DNA of 39,298 bases from the NCBI RefSeq assembly GCF_009766105.1, contig NZ_LMUH01000025.1, forward strand, positions 213,322 through 252,619, read 5' to 3'. Made by a program: the position numbers and the translations under genes. Positions 7,349 through 15,005 of this stretch are shown here, piece after piece. Position 1 is the first letter of the stretch. Every line of letters begins with the position of its first letter. A model generated the notes under the pieces. The model was given only the letters and a program-made list of their open reading frames with translations. It did not search any database and was not told the origin of the DNA. This DNA is from Granulicella sp. S156. GTDB taxonomy: Bacteria; Acidobacteriota; Terriglobia; Terriglobales; Acidobacteriaceae.

Positions 7349-8296
7349 TTATGCCTCTACCGCTTTGCGAATCTGCGCAATCACATCGGTCGTGGTCCAG
7401 TCGTTGGTCGGGTAGAACGCAACAACCTTTCCATCCTTCCCAATAACCAGGGTCGACAGCGAATGCTGCAGCGTTCCCCCATCTCCGGGGGTTACACCCA
7501 GGCCGAAGAACTGCTCCATCTTCGGCATCTCCTCGGCCGACGGCGCTGCAAAGTCCCAGTGCGTAAACGACTCCTGCGTGTAGCGGCCAGTGTAGGCTCC
7601 GCCATAGCTCCGCAGCACCTTCGGCGTGTCGTAGGTAGGGTCGAAGCTGATGCTGAGCAGATGAGTCTTCGCATAGACCGCCGCATCCCCGCTGAGCGAC
7701 TTGTCGATCTCCGCGAAGTTGCGGCTCAAACGCGGGCAGTAGTCCGCCAACGGGCAGCGCGTGTAGATGAACGTCATCAGCAGAACTTTGCCCCGAAACT
7801 GCTTGAGACTGATCTTCTTATCCGACTGGTTGAGCAGCGCAAAATCCGGAACCGCATCGCCAGGCGCAGGCTCGTGATATTGCACGGTCGGCTTATAGTC
7901 CGGCCTCGCCTGCGCAATGACAACAATATCTGTCAGCCGCATATTCGTCGGTCCGGCAGAATCCTCGTCGACCGCAAGCGTAGCCGTAATCTTGTCCCCG
8001 GGATGAAGCTCCGACATCACCGACGGATCGTTCAACCGGTACGCCATCGTCATCGCTTCCATAAAGCCGGGGACCGACTCATGCTTCAACACAATCGAAC
8101 TATTAGCGGGTACGAGTTCGACAACAACACCGCGTATCGGATACCGCTTGGTTGTTACTGCCGCAAAAGACTTGTTGGCTGATCGGTGGCAACCGGCCAC
8201 AAAGCCGCCGAGAATCAGCGTGATAGCAGCAACGAGAGCGAGAAGGGTAGGACGCAGACGCACGCAGAGCCTCATGAAGCAGTAAAAACCGCTCAT
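7349..8296 (-). CDS. Copper-chaperone lipoprotein: CusF-like domain fused to SCO1/SenC
   Basis: A 315-residue protein with a signal peptide ending in the lipobox VAGC (Cys36), so it should be lipid-anchored outside the cytoplasmic membrane. Residues about 50-125 resemble the CusF-type periplasmic copper-binding fold (RGVVVELVPANSSIVLKHE, then FMEAMTMAYRL with the usual Met/His pattern). Residues about 145-310 form a thioredoxin-like SCO1/SenC domain. SCO1 proteins deliver copper to the CuA centre of cytochrome oxidase. The metal ligands appear to be Cys181, Cys187 and His278 (QHSLSTLVI). The cysteine motif is CPLADYC, that is C-x5-C, not the classical C-x3-C. A TATCAT box lies 5 nt before ATG 8296; an alternative start is codon 8 (MRLCVRL). 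The small membrane protein gene follows. Family assignment is firm; exact client is inferred. Confidence 0.9.
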   Translation of the reverse strand: MSGFYCFMRLCVRLRPTLLALVAAITLILGGFVAGCHRSANKSFAAVTTKRYPIRGVVVELVPANSSIVLKHESVPGFMEAMTMAYRLNDPSVMSELHPGDKITATLAVDEDSAGPTNMRLTDIVVIAQARPDYKPTVQYHEPAPGDAVPDFALLNQSDKKISLKQFRGKVLLMTFIYTRCPLADYCPRLSRNFAEIDKSLSGDAAVYAKTHLLSISFDPTYDTPKVLRSYGGAYTGRYTQESFTHWDFAAPSAEEMPKMEQFFGLGVTPGDGGTLQHSLSTLVIGKDGKVVAFYPTNDWTTTDVIAQIRKAVEA

Positions 8297-8301
8297 CTCT
8301 C

Positions 8302-8307
8302 ATGATA
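8302..8307 (-). promoter_or_regulatory. Candidate -10 box (TATCAT) before the SCO1-type gene
   Basis: TATCAT on the minus strand differs from TATAAT at one base and ends 5 nt before ATG 8296. The intervening GAGAG is too close to the start to be a normal ribosome binding site. Confidence 0.35.
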
Positions 8308-8341
8308 ACTGCCACGATTCCACGACGAACTGTATAAGTTC

Positions 8342-8470
8342 TTTTTGCACTCGCCTTTGCTTTTGTCTTTCTAATTGTCATTCTCGTAGGGAATCTGCTG
8401 TTGCCTTTGCTTTTCTGGTTGTCATTCCGAGCGCAGTGAGCGAACCTGCTGTCTCCCGCTTTTCGTTTGT
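8342..8470 (+). repeat. Dispersed modular repeat A, copy 2
   Basis: Has the pyrimidine tract, the CATTC..GGGAATCTGC module (here CATTCTCGTAGGGAATCTGC, so the palindrome is damaged), a second short tract, and the second module with GAGCGCAGTGAGCGAACC and CTGCTGTCTCCCG. The second module is nearly identical to 21951-22000. Confidence 0.8.
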
Positions 8471-8698
8471 ACCGTCCGGAAAATGGATGAACAAGCACAG
8501 CCTTACCCGCTCCCGCATGGGAATCAACCTCCACGCCTCCGTGCTACCATCACACCCAAAAGCTTCTCGAACAGAGCCGACCGGGTGCGGCGGCTACTGC
8601 GGGCGCGAAGCTTTTTAAGTATCTGCTACCGCCTCAACCCGCTTGTCGCACCTATCGATAGGACCTTGGTCCAAGTGCAACACAGGAGTGAACAGGTA

Positions 8699-9895
8699 GT
8701 GCAGGCAATCTCTAGACCCGACGACACCACCGCAGGACCCTCCGTAATCTGGCTGGCAATCGGTTTCCTGCTCGCTGGTCTCGGCACCGTACTTCTTGGC
8801 CCCATTCTCCCCTCCGTCTCTCTGCACTGGCACCTCACCGACTCCCAGAGCGGTCCACTCTTCTTCGCCAAGTTTCTCGGCTCGTTCATCGGGGGAATCT
8901 CGGTTCCGCGCAAGCTGCGGTTAGGCATCCTCGGCGGCATGGCGCTGGCTTGTGTTGGGTTCGGAGCCTTTGGACTGTGCGGCGGCGTGCTGACCGGCTC
9001 ACTCGCCCTGTTCGTCGCGGGCATCGGACTCGGCCAGATCATCGCCTCGACCAACATCCTCGCCGGGCATCGCTACCGTGCCCATACCGGCTCCGCTCTG
9101 GCGTCCCTGAACTTCTTCTGGAGCCTGGGCGCGGTCGGTACGGGAGTCATCGTCGCCGCCCTGATGCCTCGCTTCGGCCTGCGGAATCTCCTGCTCTACT
9201 TCGCTGCGGCGTTTGTCGTCACAGGCATCGGCGGAGGACTCGACTGGCGCTTGCGCTCACAACACTCCGCACAGCTTTCCGAGGCGCTCCTCAACGAACC
9301 GCAAAACCCCTCGTTACCCATCGAAGCCTTAGTGACCTTTGCGTTGCTACTCTTCTTCTATGGCGGCCTCGAGACCTGCCTCACTGGCTGGCTAACCACC
9401 TACACCCTCCGCTACTCCGACAAGCAGCTGCTCGGCGGCCAGTCAGCGACCATTCTCATGTGGACAGCGCTCACCGTGGGGCGCGGGCTCTCCTCCATCG
9501 TGCTTCGCTATTTCAAAGAGAGCACGGTACAACGCCTCGGCCTCGTCTTCTCCTTCCTCCTGATCGGCGCGCTAACGACAACGCATCACTCCGCAACCCT
9601 TTCGCTGTACTGCATCCTGATAGGACTCACCCTCGCCCCCTTCTTCCCCGCAACGTTTGGCCTGCTGATGCACCGTTCCCCCACCCCACGCGAGGCCGGT
9701 TTCATACTGGCGGTCTCCGGCCTCGGCGCAGCCGCCTTCCCCTGGCTCATGGGCTTCGTCTCCACGCATAGCGGATCGCTGCGCGTAGCAATGGCTGTGC
9801 CAATGGCACTCGCACTCCTGCTGCTTGCCGTCAGCTTCTGGAAGCCAGGAAACAAAGCTCCAGGATCAGCAATGGTCTCCAGAGAAATCGCATAA
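8699..9895 (+). CDS. Major facilitator superfamily transporter
   Basis: A protein of about 398 residues, with around 12 hydrophobic helices starting with VIWLAIGFLLAGLGTVLLGPILPSV. Phrases such as TDSQSGPLFFAKFLGSFIGG and GLTLAPFFPATFGLLMHRS fit the sugar-permease-like (FucP-type) branch of the superfamily. Substrate cannot be deduced. I chose GTG 8699 because AGGAG lies 10 nt upstream (8684-8688) and the product then has the normal length with its first helix near the N-terminus; the longer open frame from 8483 adds 72 unlikely residues. The gene stands alone between repeat A upstream and repeat B downstream. It is convergent with the DUF4097 gene. Confidence 0.85.
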   Translation: MQAISRPDDTTAGPSVIWLAIGFLLAGLGTVLLGPILPSVSLHWHLTDSQSGPLFFAKFLGSFIGGISVPRKLRLGILGGMALACVGFGAFGLCGGVLTGSLALFVAGIGLGQIIASTNILAGHRYRAHTGSALASLNFFWSLGAVGTGVIVAALMPRFGLRNLLLYFAAAFVVTGIGGGLDWRLRSQHSAQLSEALLNEPQNPSLPIEALVTFALLLFFYGGLETCLTGWLTTYTLRYSDKQLLGGQSATILMWTALTVGRGLSSIVLRYFKESTVQRLGLVFSFLLIGALTTTHHSATLSLYCILIGLTLAPFFPATFGLLMHRSPTPREAGFILAVSGLGAAAFPWLMGFVSTHSGSLRVAMAVPMALALLLLAVSFWKPGNKAPGSAMVSREIA

Positions 9896-9916
9896 ACATG
9901 AAATAGAACTGGATGG

Positions 9917-10030
9917 CCCATCACAGCGCGAAGCGCAAACCGTGACGCTTAAGCGTCGCGTGGCCTTAGCCCCGGGCCTCTCGCCCGCACCATGTAAACC
10001 CTTTTGCTATGGCATGGACCGGAAGGGCCG
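9917..10030 (+). repeat. Dispersed modular repeat B, copy at the MFS/DUF4097 convergence
   Basis: First module 9917-9960 matches 14975-15020 with one substitution and one 2-nt indel. A second module (9968-10000, AGCCCCGGGCCTCTCGCCCG and onward) matches 15087-15119. A partial third module ends at GGAAGGGCCGG, directly against the stop codon of the DUF4097 gene. No coding region is apparent. Confidence 0.8.
9944..9957. terminator. Perfect palindrome GACGCTT-AAGCGTC, possible bidirectional terminator
   Basis: A 14-bp perfect palindrome 48 bp after the MFS stop and about 75 bp beyond the convergent DUF4097 stop. There is no T-run, so intrinsic termination is uncertain; it is part of repeat B. 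Confidence 0.35.
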
Positions 10031-10031
10031 G

Positions 10032-10841
10032 CTACCGGATGGAGATACCTCCGTTGGTGGTCTCAAAGCTGACAGTAGCGCCCCCGGAGCCAAGATTCGT
10101 ATCGATGGAGCGGCGATGGACTCCGGACTGGTCGGCGACTGGGAGATTCAGTGAGGTACCCCCGTTAGTTGTGCTAGCGACGAGATGCGCGGAGTAGTGG
10201 GAGGGGACGGAGACACTGACCGCGCCGTTGGTAGTGGTGGTGGCGAGACCCGCTCCCTGCCAGCTGGGGCCGTCAAGCTTGGCCTGAATGCTGCCGTTGG
10301 TGGTGATGAGGTGGACATCGCCGGCGAGGTTGTCGAAGCGAACACTGCCGTTGGTGGTTTCGCCGCGGAGGTAGCCGTTGAGCGCGGCTAACGCAAGGCT
10401 GCCGTTCAAAGTATGAAGGTCGGCGGCGAGACGATGCGGAACGTGGAGCTTGTAGCTGACGGACCAGTTGCGGTTGCCGGAGGTCTTCGGGCCGTGGGCC
10501 TCGACGGTGCCGCCGGTATCGATGGTGATCTCGTGGAGGATGGAAGCAGCTTCGGAGGTGCTACCAGCGTGGGCACTGACGCGGGCTTCGAGGGCAATAT
10601 CCTGACGGTCTTCGCCGACGACGTCGATGCTACCGTTCAGGGCCTTAACGTTGAGATGTCCGCTGACGAGGGGGAAGGTAGTGGAGCGGACTTCGCAGGC
10701 CTGATCGGCACCACCAAAGAAGCGCGTGATTGCGCTGTGATCGTCGCTACTGTCGTTGCAGGGGTGAGTAGCGAAAGACTGAGCCTGGAGTGTAGCAGCC
10801 ACGCATAGGGCGGCGCAGGCAATGAGGGTGTTTGGGCGCAT
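10032..10841 (-). CDS. Exported DUF4097-family beta-repeat protein
   Basis: A 269-residue protein with a signal peptide (about 1-20, ending TLQAQS). The body is a series of short beta units carrying Asn-Gly turns: ALNGSIDVVG, TLNGSLALAALNGYLRG, TTNGSVRFDN, TTNGSIQAKL, TTNGAVSVSV, TTNGGTSLNL, TTNGGISI. This is the pattern of the DUF4097 ('putative adhesin') family, predicted to form a parallel beta structure outside the cytoplasm. I chose ATG 10841 because AGGAG lies just upstream and a signal peptide follows; the frame stays open to 11375 but that part overlaps the divergent peptidase gene and is spurious. Some DUF4097 proteins are linked to envelope stress or anti-sigma systems; no such partner is adjacent. 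The Cys residues near the N-terminus (about 29 and 48) could pair. Confidence 0.85.
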   Translation of the reverse strand: MRPNTLIACAALCVAATLQAQSFATHPCNDSSDDHSAITRFFGGADQACEVRSTTFPLVSGHLNVKALNGSIDVVGEDRQDIALEARVSAHAGSTSEAASILHEITIDTGGTVEAHGPKTSGNRNWSVSYKLHVPHRLAADLHTLNGSLALAALNGYLRGETTNGSVRFDNLAGDVHLITTNGSIQAKLDGPSWQGAGLATTTTNGAVSVSVPSHYSAHLVASTTNGGTSLNLPVADQSGVHRRSIDTNLGSGGATVSFETTNGGISIR

Positions 10842-11048
10842 GGGATCTCCTTCGGTGTCGAGAGGAGATACGTGCGGGGTGCGGTTGCGGTTCCGTCCAT
10901 TTAGAGAAACGATGCATTCTCGAATCGAACACTGCGAAGTATGATGAAGCCCTTGGCGAATTATCCTTTTTTGTGACGAGATGCGAAAGAGCGTGTCTCT
11001 GATGAGGCACTGATAGCGCAGTAAAGATAAAGATTCGCAGAGCGAGGT

Positions 11049-12494
11049 ATGTGGATGCGTTGGATGGCGTTGGGTTTGGTGTTGGCCGTGAGTGGTACTG
11101 CGGTGGGGCAGGTTCCCAGTGGCGGACCGCAACTGCCGGAACAGGATCGCGTGTTGTCTCGGCAGATCTTCAAGGAATTTATTGAGATCAACTCGCAGGA
11201 CTCGAATGGCAGCGTGACAGCGGTGGCTGAGGCGGCGCGCAAGGAGCTGCTGGCTGCGGGGTTTGCGCCGGAAGACCTGATTCTGGCGGGCCCGAATGGT
11301 CGCAAGCAAAACCTGGTGGTGCGGTATCGCGGTGCGGCAGGGAGCACGCTGAAGCCGATTTTGATCATCGGACATATTGATGTAGTAGAGGCGCGCAAGG
11401 AGGATTGGACAACCGATCCCTACCAGTTCGTGGAGAAGGATGGCTACTTCTACGGCCGCGGCACGCAGGACATGAAAGACTCGGATGCGATTGCGGTGGA
11501 GAGTTTTATCCGCATGAAGCGTGAGGGCTGGGTGCCGAAGCGCGACATCGTGCTGGCGATGACGGCGGATGAAGAAGGTGGCGCGTCAAACGGTGTGGAC
11601 TGGCTGTTGAAGAACCGGCCGGAGCTGATGAAGGCAGAATTTGTGCTGAACCCGGACGCCGGCGGCGTGGAGCTGCGTGACGGCCACGCAACGGCGATGG
11701 AGGTGGAAGCGACCGAGAAGACATACGCCGACTTCAAGCTGACAACGACCAATCCAGGGGGACACAGCAGCCTGCCACGGCCGGACAACGCGATCTATGA
11801 GCTGATGCATGCACTGGAGAAGCTGGAGGCGAATCCGTTCCCGATTGAGGTGAACCCCGTGACGCACGCAGAGTTAGGGGAAGAGGCGAAGATCGCAGAG
11901 CCGGCGCGGGCGAAGCTGATTGCAGGCGTGCTGGCGGAGCCTCGGGACACGAACGCAGTGGCGGAGTTTGTGAAAGCCCCGACAGACAATGCGAAACTGC
12001 GAACAACGTGTGTGGCAACGATGCTGGGCGGTGGCCACGCACCGAATGCGCTGCCGGCGATGGCAACGGCGAATGTGAACTGCCGGATTTTGCCGGGGCA
12101 CTCGCAAGAGCAGACGCGACAGGAGCTAATCAAGATCTTCGATGACCCAAAGCTAAAGGTGGAGTACATGGCAGATGACGGCACAATCACTCCCGTGGCT
12201 CCAGGCCGCGAGAGTCTTGCACCGCCGCCGCCCCTGCCTGAGGTCTTCAATCCCCTGCGCGCGGTGACGGCGGAGATGTGGCCAGGGATTCCGGTGATCC
12301 CGATCATGGAGCCCGGGGCGACCGATTCGACCTACACCATGATGGCAGGGATGCCGAGCTATGGCGTGAACGGAGTGGCGATCGACTACAACGATCTGCG
12401 AATGCACGGGAAAGATGAGCGGGTACGCGTGGAGTCGTTCTATCGTGGCGCGGAGTTCTACTACCTTTATCTGAAGGCGCTGACGAAGCCTTAG
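11049..12494 (+). CDS. Exported M20-family metallopeptidase
   Basis: A 481-residue di-zinc peptidase. It begins with a signal peptide (MRWMALGLVLAVSGTAVGQ). The M20 catalytic set is present: His109 and Asp111 in GHIDVV, metal-bridging Asp141 in GTQDMKD, and catalytic Glu175 with Glu176 in TADEEGG. An Asp in NPDAGG, the NPGGHSSLP phrase and the late His in LRMHGKDERV complete it. The lid/dimerisation domain is about 225-390. M20 enzymes remove amino acids from peptides or deacylate amino acids; the signal peptide suggests scavenging of peptides outside the cytoplasm. ATG 11049 has GCGAGG just upstream; ATG 11055 is an alternative. A run of eight G residues follows the stop. The gene is divergent from DUF4097 and convergent with the NAD(P)-binding gene. 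Confidence 0.92.
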   Translation: MWMRWMALGLVLAVSGTAVGQVPSGGPQLPEQDRVLSRQIFKEFIEINSQDSNGSVTAVAEAARKELLAAGFAPEDLILAGPNGRKQNLVVRYRGAAGSTLKPILIIGHIDVVEARKEDWTTDPYQFVEKDGYFYGRGTQDMKDSDAIAVESFIRMKREGWVPKRDIVLAMTADEEGGASNGVDWLLKNRPELMKAEFVLNPDAGGVELRDGHATAMEVEATEKTYADFKLTTTNPGGHSSLPRPDNAIYELMHALEKLEANPFPIEVNPVTHAELGEEAKIAEPARAKLIAGVLAEPRDTNAVAEFVKAPTDNAKLRTTCVATMLGGGHAPNALPAMATANVNCRILPGHSQEQTRQELIKIFDDPKLKVEYMADDGTITPVAPGRESLAPPPPLPEVFNPLRAVTAEMWPGIPVIPIMEPGATDSTYTMMAGMPSYGVNGVAIDYNDLRMHGKDERVRVESFYRGAEFYYLYLKALTKP

Positions 12495-12551
12495 AGGGGG
12501 GGGTATCAAACTACTCTTCGAGATACGACTAGGCCTACCCACTTCACGCCA

Positions 12552-12598
12552 ACATTTGCTGTGGCAAGAACCGGAGGGGCCGGATTCAGAGGCTGTTA
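12552..12598 (+). repeat. Repeat B, isolated third module
   Basis: These 47 bp match 15119-15165 with 4 substitutions and no indel. The copy lies between the convergent 3' ends of the M20 gene and the NAD(P)-binding gene, where no coding region is expected. Confidence 0.8.
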
Positions 12599-12636
12599 CT
12601 CAGCACTATCAACCGATGTTTACTACGTTGCAATTC

Positions 12637-13269
12637 TCAGTTCATTTCTTCAGCGTAGATCCAACGACACCCGGCCTTTGCAACGGTGATTGCGTCAAGC
12701 AACGAAGCAGCAATGACATCTGCTGGATTGACATGAACTTTCTTCGGCAGGATCGGAGCTAAGAGTCGAAGAAGAGTCAACGCCGCGCCCTCAGCAGCCC
12801 TTGCTTCATTTCGCTCTCCGCCAATGAGGCTGGGTCTGCAGATTGTAAGCGATCGGAACCCTATTGCCTGGATATCCGTCTCCACCTCTCCTTTGGTTCG
12901 GTAGTAGAAACTCATGGAATTAGGAGATGCGCCCATGGCAGTCACAATTGCATATGTCTCTATGCCGGCAGTATGCGCGGCTTTGCCCAATGCAACAGGT
13001 AGTTCGTAGTCGACATAACGGAACGCTTCCTTCGAGCCTGCTTTTGCCTGGGTGGTTCCCAATGCGCATATGACCGCATCGGGCTTGTGCGACATCAGAA
13101 CCGGAACAAGCTCCTCCAGCCGTGCCCCGACCGGGTTCACAAGTCTTTCGGTCAGTGGCAGCGGCTTCCGTGTTGGCGCAATCACCTTGGAAAAGGCGTC
13201 ATTGGAGAGAGCGAGTTTCAGTGTCCGGCTCCCCACCAACCCGGTAGCACCCAGTAGTAGCAGTTTCAT
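12637..13269 (-). CDS. NAD(P)-binding Rossmann protein (atypical SDR, HTATIP2/YwnB-like)
   Basis: A 210-residue protein starting MKLLLLGATGLVGSRTL, with the GxxGxxG nucleotide-binding loop at residues 7-13. Further phrases are DAVICALGTTQAKAGSKEAFRYVDYE, SFYYRTKGEVETDI (a Tyr-x-x-x-Lys arrangement) and ICRPSLIGGER. These match the short atypical SDR group that includes oxidoreductases related to HTATIP2. The substrate is unknown. ATG 13269 was chosen because GGGAG lies upstream and the Rossmann strand begins at once; the open frame to 13299 adds 10 residues. It is 148 bp downstream of the SDR gene on the same strand, with a strong hairpin in between, so co-transcription is uncertain. Confidence 0.85.
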   Translation of the reverse strand: MKLLLLGATGLVGSRTLKLALSNDAFSKVIAPTRKPLPLTERLVNPVGARLEELVPVLMSHKPDAVICALGTTQAKAGSKEAFRYVDYELPVALGKAAHTAGIETYAIVTAMGASPNSMSFYYRTKGEVETDIQAIGFRSLTICRPSLIGGERNEARAAEGAALTLLRLLAPILPKKVHVNPADVIAASLLDAITVAKAGCRWIYAEEMN

Positions 13270-13379
13270 CGTCAGGATCTCCCATCCAATCGTTCTCACC
13301 TGTACTCATCTCACCCTCCGGCAGCGATGGCATCGATCGAGTTCGTCCCGATCCAGACTGCTCCCACAATCGCGAGACG

Positions 13380-13409
13380 GGTCTTGGCCCGCCGTGGCAG
13401 GCCAAGACC
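13380..13409. terminator. 10-bp perfect hairpin between the SDR and NAD(P)-binding genes
   Basis: GGTCTTGGCC pairs with GGCCAAGACC around a 10-nt loop that itself contains GCC/GGC. It begins 8 bp past the SDR stop. No T-run follows on the minus strand, so it may be a Rho-type barrier, a 3' mRNA stabiliser or an attenuator between the two genes. Confidence 0.45.
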
Positions 13410-13417
13410 ATGCAGCT

Positions 13418-14248
13418 TCAAGCAAGTTGCTCACCTTGAGCTGCGTTCGATACGGCTTCCCATTTTTTCCAGTTGCTCAACCGCGTCGCGTAGACCGCCC
13501 GGAACTTTGGGATCGTACTCGAACCGAGCACTAAGCGAAGTGGTGGCTCATTGGCGTCCACGACTTCGAAGATGGCTGCGGCGGTTGCTGCCGGATCACC
13601 AACATCCCCAGGTTTGAATGACGAACGAATGGCCTGACGTATCGGATCATAGGCCTCGATGACCGGCGGAGATTGCACCGCAGAGCGAAACTCGGTGGCG
13701 AATTGGCCCGGTTCCAGGATCGTGACTTTGATTCCGAAAGGAGCCACTTCGCCTGCCAGCGCTTCCGACATGGCTTCGATGGCAAATTTGCTGGCGGTAT
13801 AACTTCCCCCGGTCGGGAAACCGATAACGCCGCCGATGCTCGACACCGTTATGATGTGACCGCTGCGCCGCGTCCGGAAGATCGGCAGCGCTGCCTGAAT
13901 GACCGAGAGTGTCCCAAACACATTGGTCTCAAAGTTGGCTTTGACCTGCTCGGGCTCCAACTCCTCGATTGCCCCCATATAGCCGTAACCGGCATTGCAC
14001 AGGATGACATCCAGGCGCTCGAAATGTACGAACGCTTGAGCGACCGCTTTGAACACCGCATCGCGATCCGTTACGTCGAGCGGTAAGACCAGAACAGCAT
14101 CCCCGTAAGTCTTGACGAGTTCATCGAGCGTCCCCGGATTTCGTGCAGCAGCGACAACACTGTCACCGCGCTTCAGAGCCGCCTCCGCCCAGACACGGCC
14201 AAACCCACGCGACGCACCAGTGATGAACCAAACCTTTGACGACGACAT
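13418..14248 (-). CDS. Short-chain dehydrogenase/reductase
   Basis: A 276-residue classical SDR: nucleotide loop TGASRGFG near the N-terminus, DVTD, the NAG motif (ILCNAGYGYMG), catalytic Ser in VSSIGG, and YTASK supplying Tyr and Lys. The C-terminal part (LEPGQFATEF, then LRLVLGSSTIPKFRAVYATRL) matches the group often annotated as oxidoreductases of unknown substrate. ATG 14248 was chosen because AAGGAG lies 10 nt upstream; the longer frame adds 11 unlikely residues that would cover the operator. It is divergently transcribed from a TetR gene with two operator-like palindromes between them, so it is probably repressed by that TetR and induced by a small molecule. Confident of the family, not of the substrate. 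Confidence 0.9.
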   Translation of the reverse strand: MSSSKVWFITGASRGFGRVWAEAALKRGDSVVAAARNPGTLDELVKTYGDAVLVLPLDVTDRDAVFKAVAQAFVHFERLDVILCNAGYGYMGAIEELEPEQVKANFETNVFGTLSVIQAALPIFRTRRSGHIITVSSIGGVIGFPTGGSYTASKFAIEAMSEALAGEVAPFGIKVTILEPGQFATEFRSAVQSPPVIEAYDPIRQAIRSSFKPGDVGDPAATAAAIFEVVDANEPPLRLVLGSSTIPKFRAVYATRLSNWKKWEAVSNAAQGEQLA

Positions 14249-14274
14249 AATAATAGAGCTCCTTACGCGACAGA

Positions 14275-14310
14275 ATCGCACTGAGTGTAATTTATCGCAC
14301 CGAGTGCAAT
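14275..14310. promoter_or_regulatory. Tandem operator for the TetR regulator
   Basis: Two 17-bp near-copies, ATCGCACTGAGTGTAAT (14275-14291) and ATCGCACCGAGTGCAAT (14294-14310), start 19 bp apart. Each holds a short inverted repeat (CACT-G-AGTG; GCAC-CGA-GTGC), as expected for TetR dimers. They sit between the divergent SDR and TetR start codons. Confidence 0.7.
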
Positions 14311-14348
14311 ATTGTCAAAAGAACTCCTATACCGTCAGACTGACTAAG

Positions 14349-15005
14349 GTGGCTAAGACAGAAAAAATCCCGAACGACCTGCGCGAACGCAAACGCCAGT
14401 TGACGCTTGACCGGATTGCCGAAATCGGTCTGAAACTCTTTGTCAAAAATGGTTATGAGGCGACGACGCTCGATGCGATTGCGGCAGCATCGGGAATATC
14501 GCGGCGCACGTTCTTCTACTACTTGAAGTCGAAGGAGGATGTTCTGCTGGCGCATGATAGCGGCAAGTTCGCGCCCGCCCTGCGTCCCACATTCCTCCAG
14601 CAATCGCCGAAGCAATCGCCTATCGCCGCTGCCCGGAAGACCTTCCTGGCCCTTGCCTCCACGTATGAGAGCAAGGAGTCCATCGTCGCGGACCGACTCC
14701 TGCGATCGATAGAAACGCTTCGCCTGCGCAAAGAGGCGCTTCTTGTTCAGGCAGAAGAAGTACTGGCTGATGCGATGTACGAATTGTGGCCAGATCAGAC
14801 TCGGCGCCCTGCTCTGCGTATGGACGCCATGATGGCCATGGGTACGCTTCGGATTGCCAGAGAGAACTGGCGTCAGGAAGACGCGGCTCATCCGCTGACG
14901 CATTACATCGACAAGGCATTCGATCTTCTCGATCACAAGGCGGGCGCACTCATAGCAGCACAACCCCTTACGCGCCCATCACACAGCGCGAAGCGCAAAC
15001 CGTGA
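14349..15005 (+). CDS. TetR-family transcriptional regulator
   Basis: A 218-residue repressor. The N-terminal DNA-binding domain (LTLDRIAEIGLKLFVKNGYEATTLDAIAAASGISRRTFFYYLKSKEDVLL) is a textbook TetR helix-turn-helix. The C-terminal ligand domain is not assignable. GTG 14349 is the likely start because the conserved domain begins shortly after and the frame upstream crosses the operator and the divergent SDR; there is no good Shine-Dalgarno. Divergent orientation and the tandem operator imply control of the SDR and of itself. The last nine residues (PSHSAKRKP region) and the TGA are encoded by a copy of repeat B that begins at 14975, so the native C-terminus may have been replaced or extended by the repeat. 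Confidence 0.88.
   Translation: MAKTEKIPNDLRERKRQLTLDRIAEIGLKLFVKNGYEATTLDAIAAASGISRRTFFYYLKSKEDVLLAHDSGKFAPALRPTFLQQSPKQSPIAAARKTFLALASTYESKESIVADRLLRSIETLRLRKEALLVQAEEVLADAMYELWPDQTRRPALRMDAMMAMGTLRIARENWRQEDAAHPLTHYIDKAFDLLDHKAGALIAAQPLTRPSHSAKRKP

Larger units (their letters stand above)
8297..8698. other. Roughly 400-bp gap between the SCO1-type gene and the MFS gene
   Basis: Holds a copy of modular repeat A (8342-8470) and then about 200 bp leading to the MFS start. The frame of the MFS gene is open back to 8483, but the extra 72 codons are Arg/Pro-rich, do not resemble a transporter N-terminus and are probably not translated. Confidence 0.6.

Noticed and set aside
8483..8698. 72-codon N-terminal extension of the MFS transporter
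   Set aside because: Arg/Pro-rich with no hydrophobic pattern; GTG 8699 has AGGAG at a good distance and gives a normal-length transporter.
10842..11375. Long N-terminal extension of the DUF4097 protein
   Set aside because: It would place the signal peptide in the middle of the protein and overlaps the M20 gene; ATG 10841 has a clear ribosome binding site.
14112..14348. N-terminal extension of the TetR protein
   Set aside because: It is antisense to the SDR gene and crosses the operator; the TetR domain begins only after 14349.
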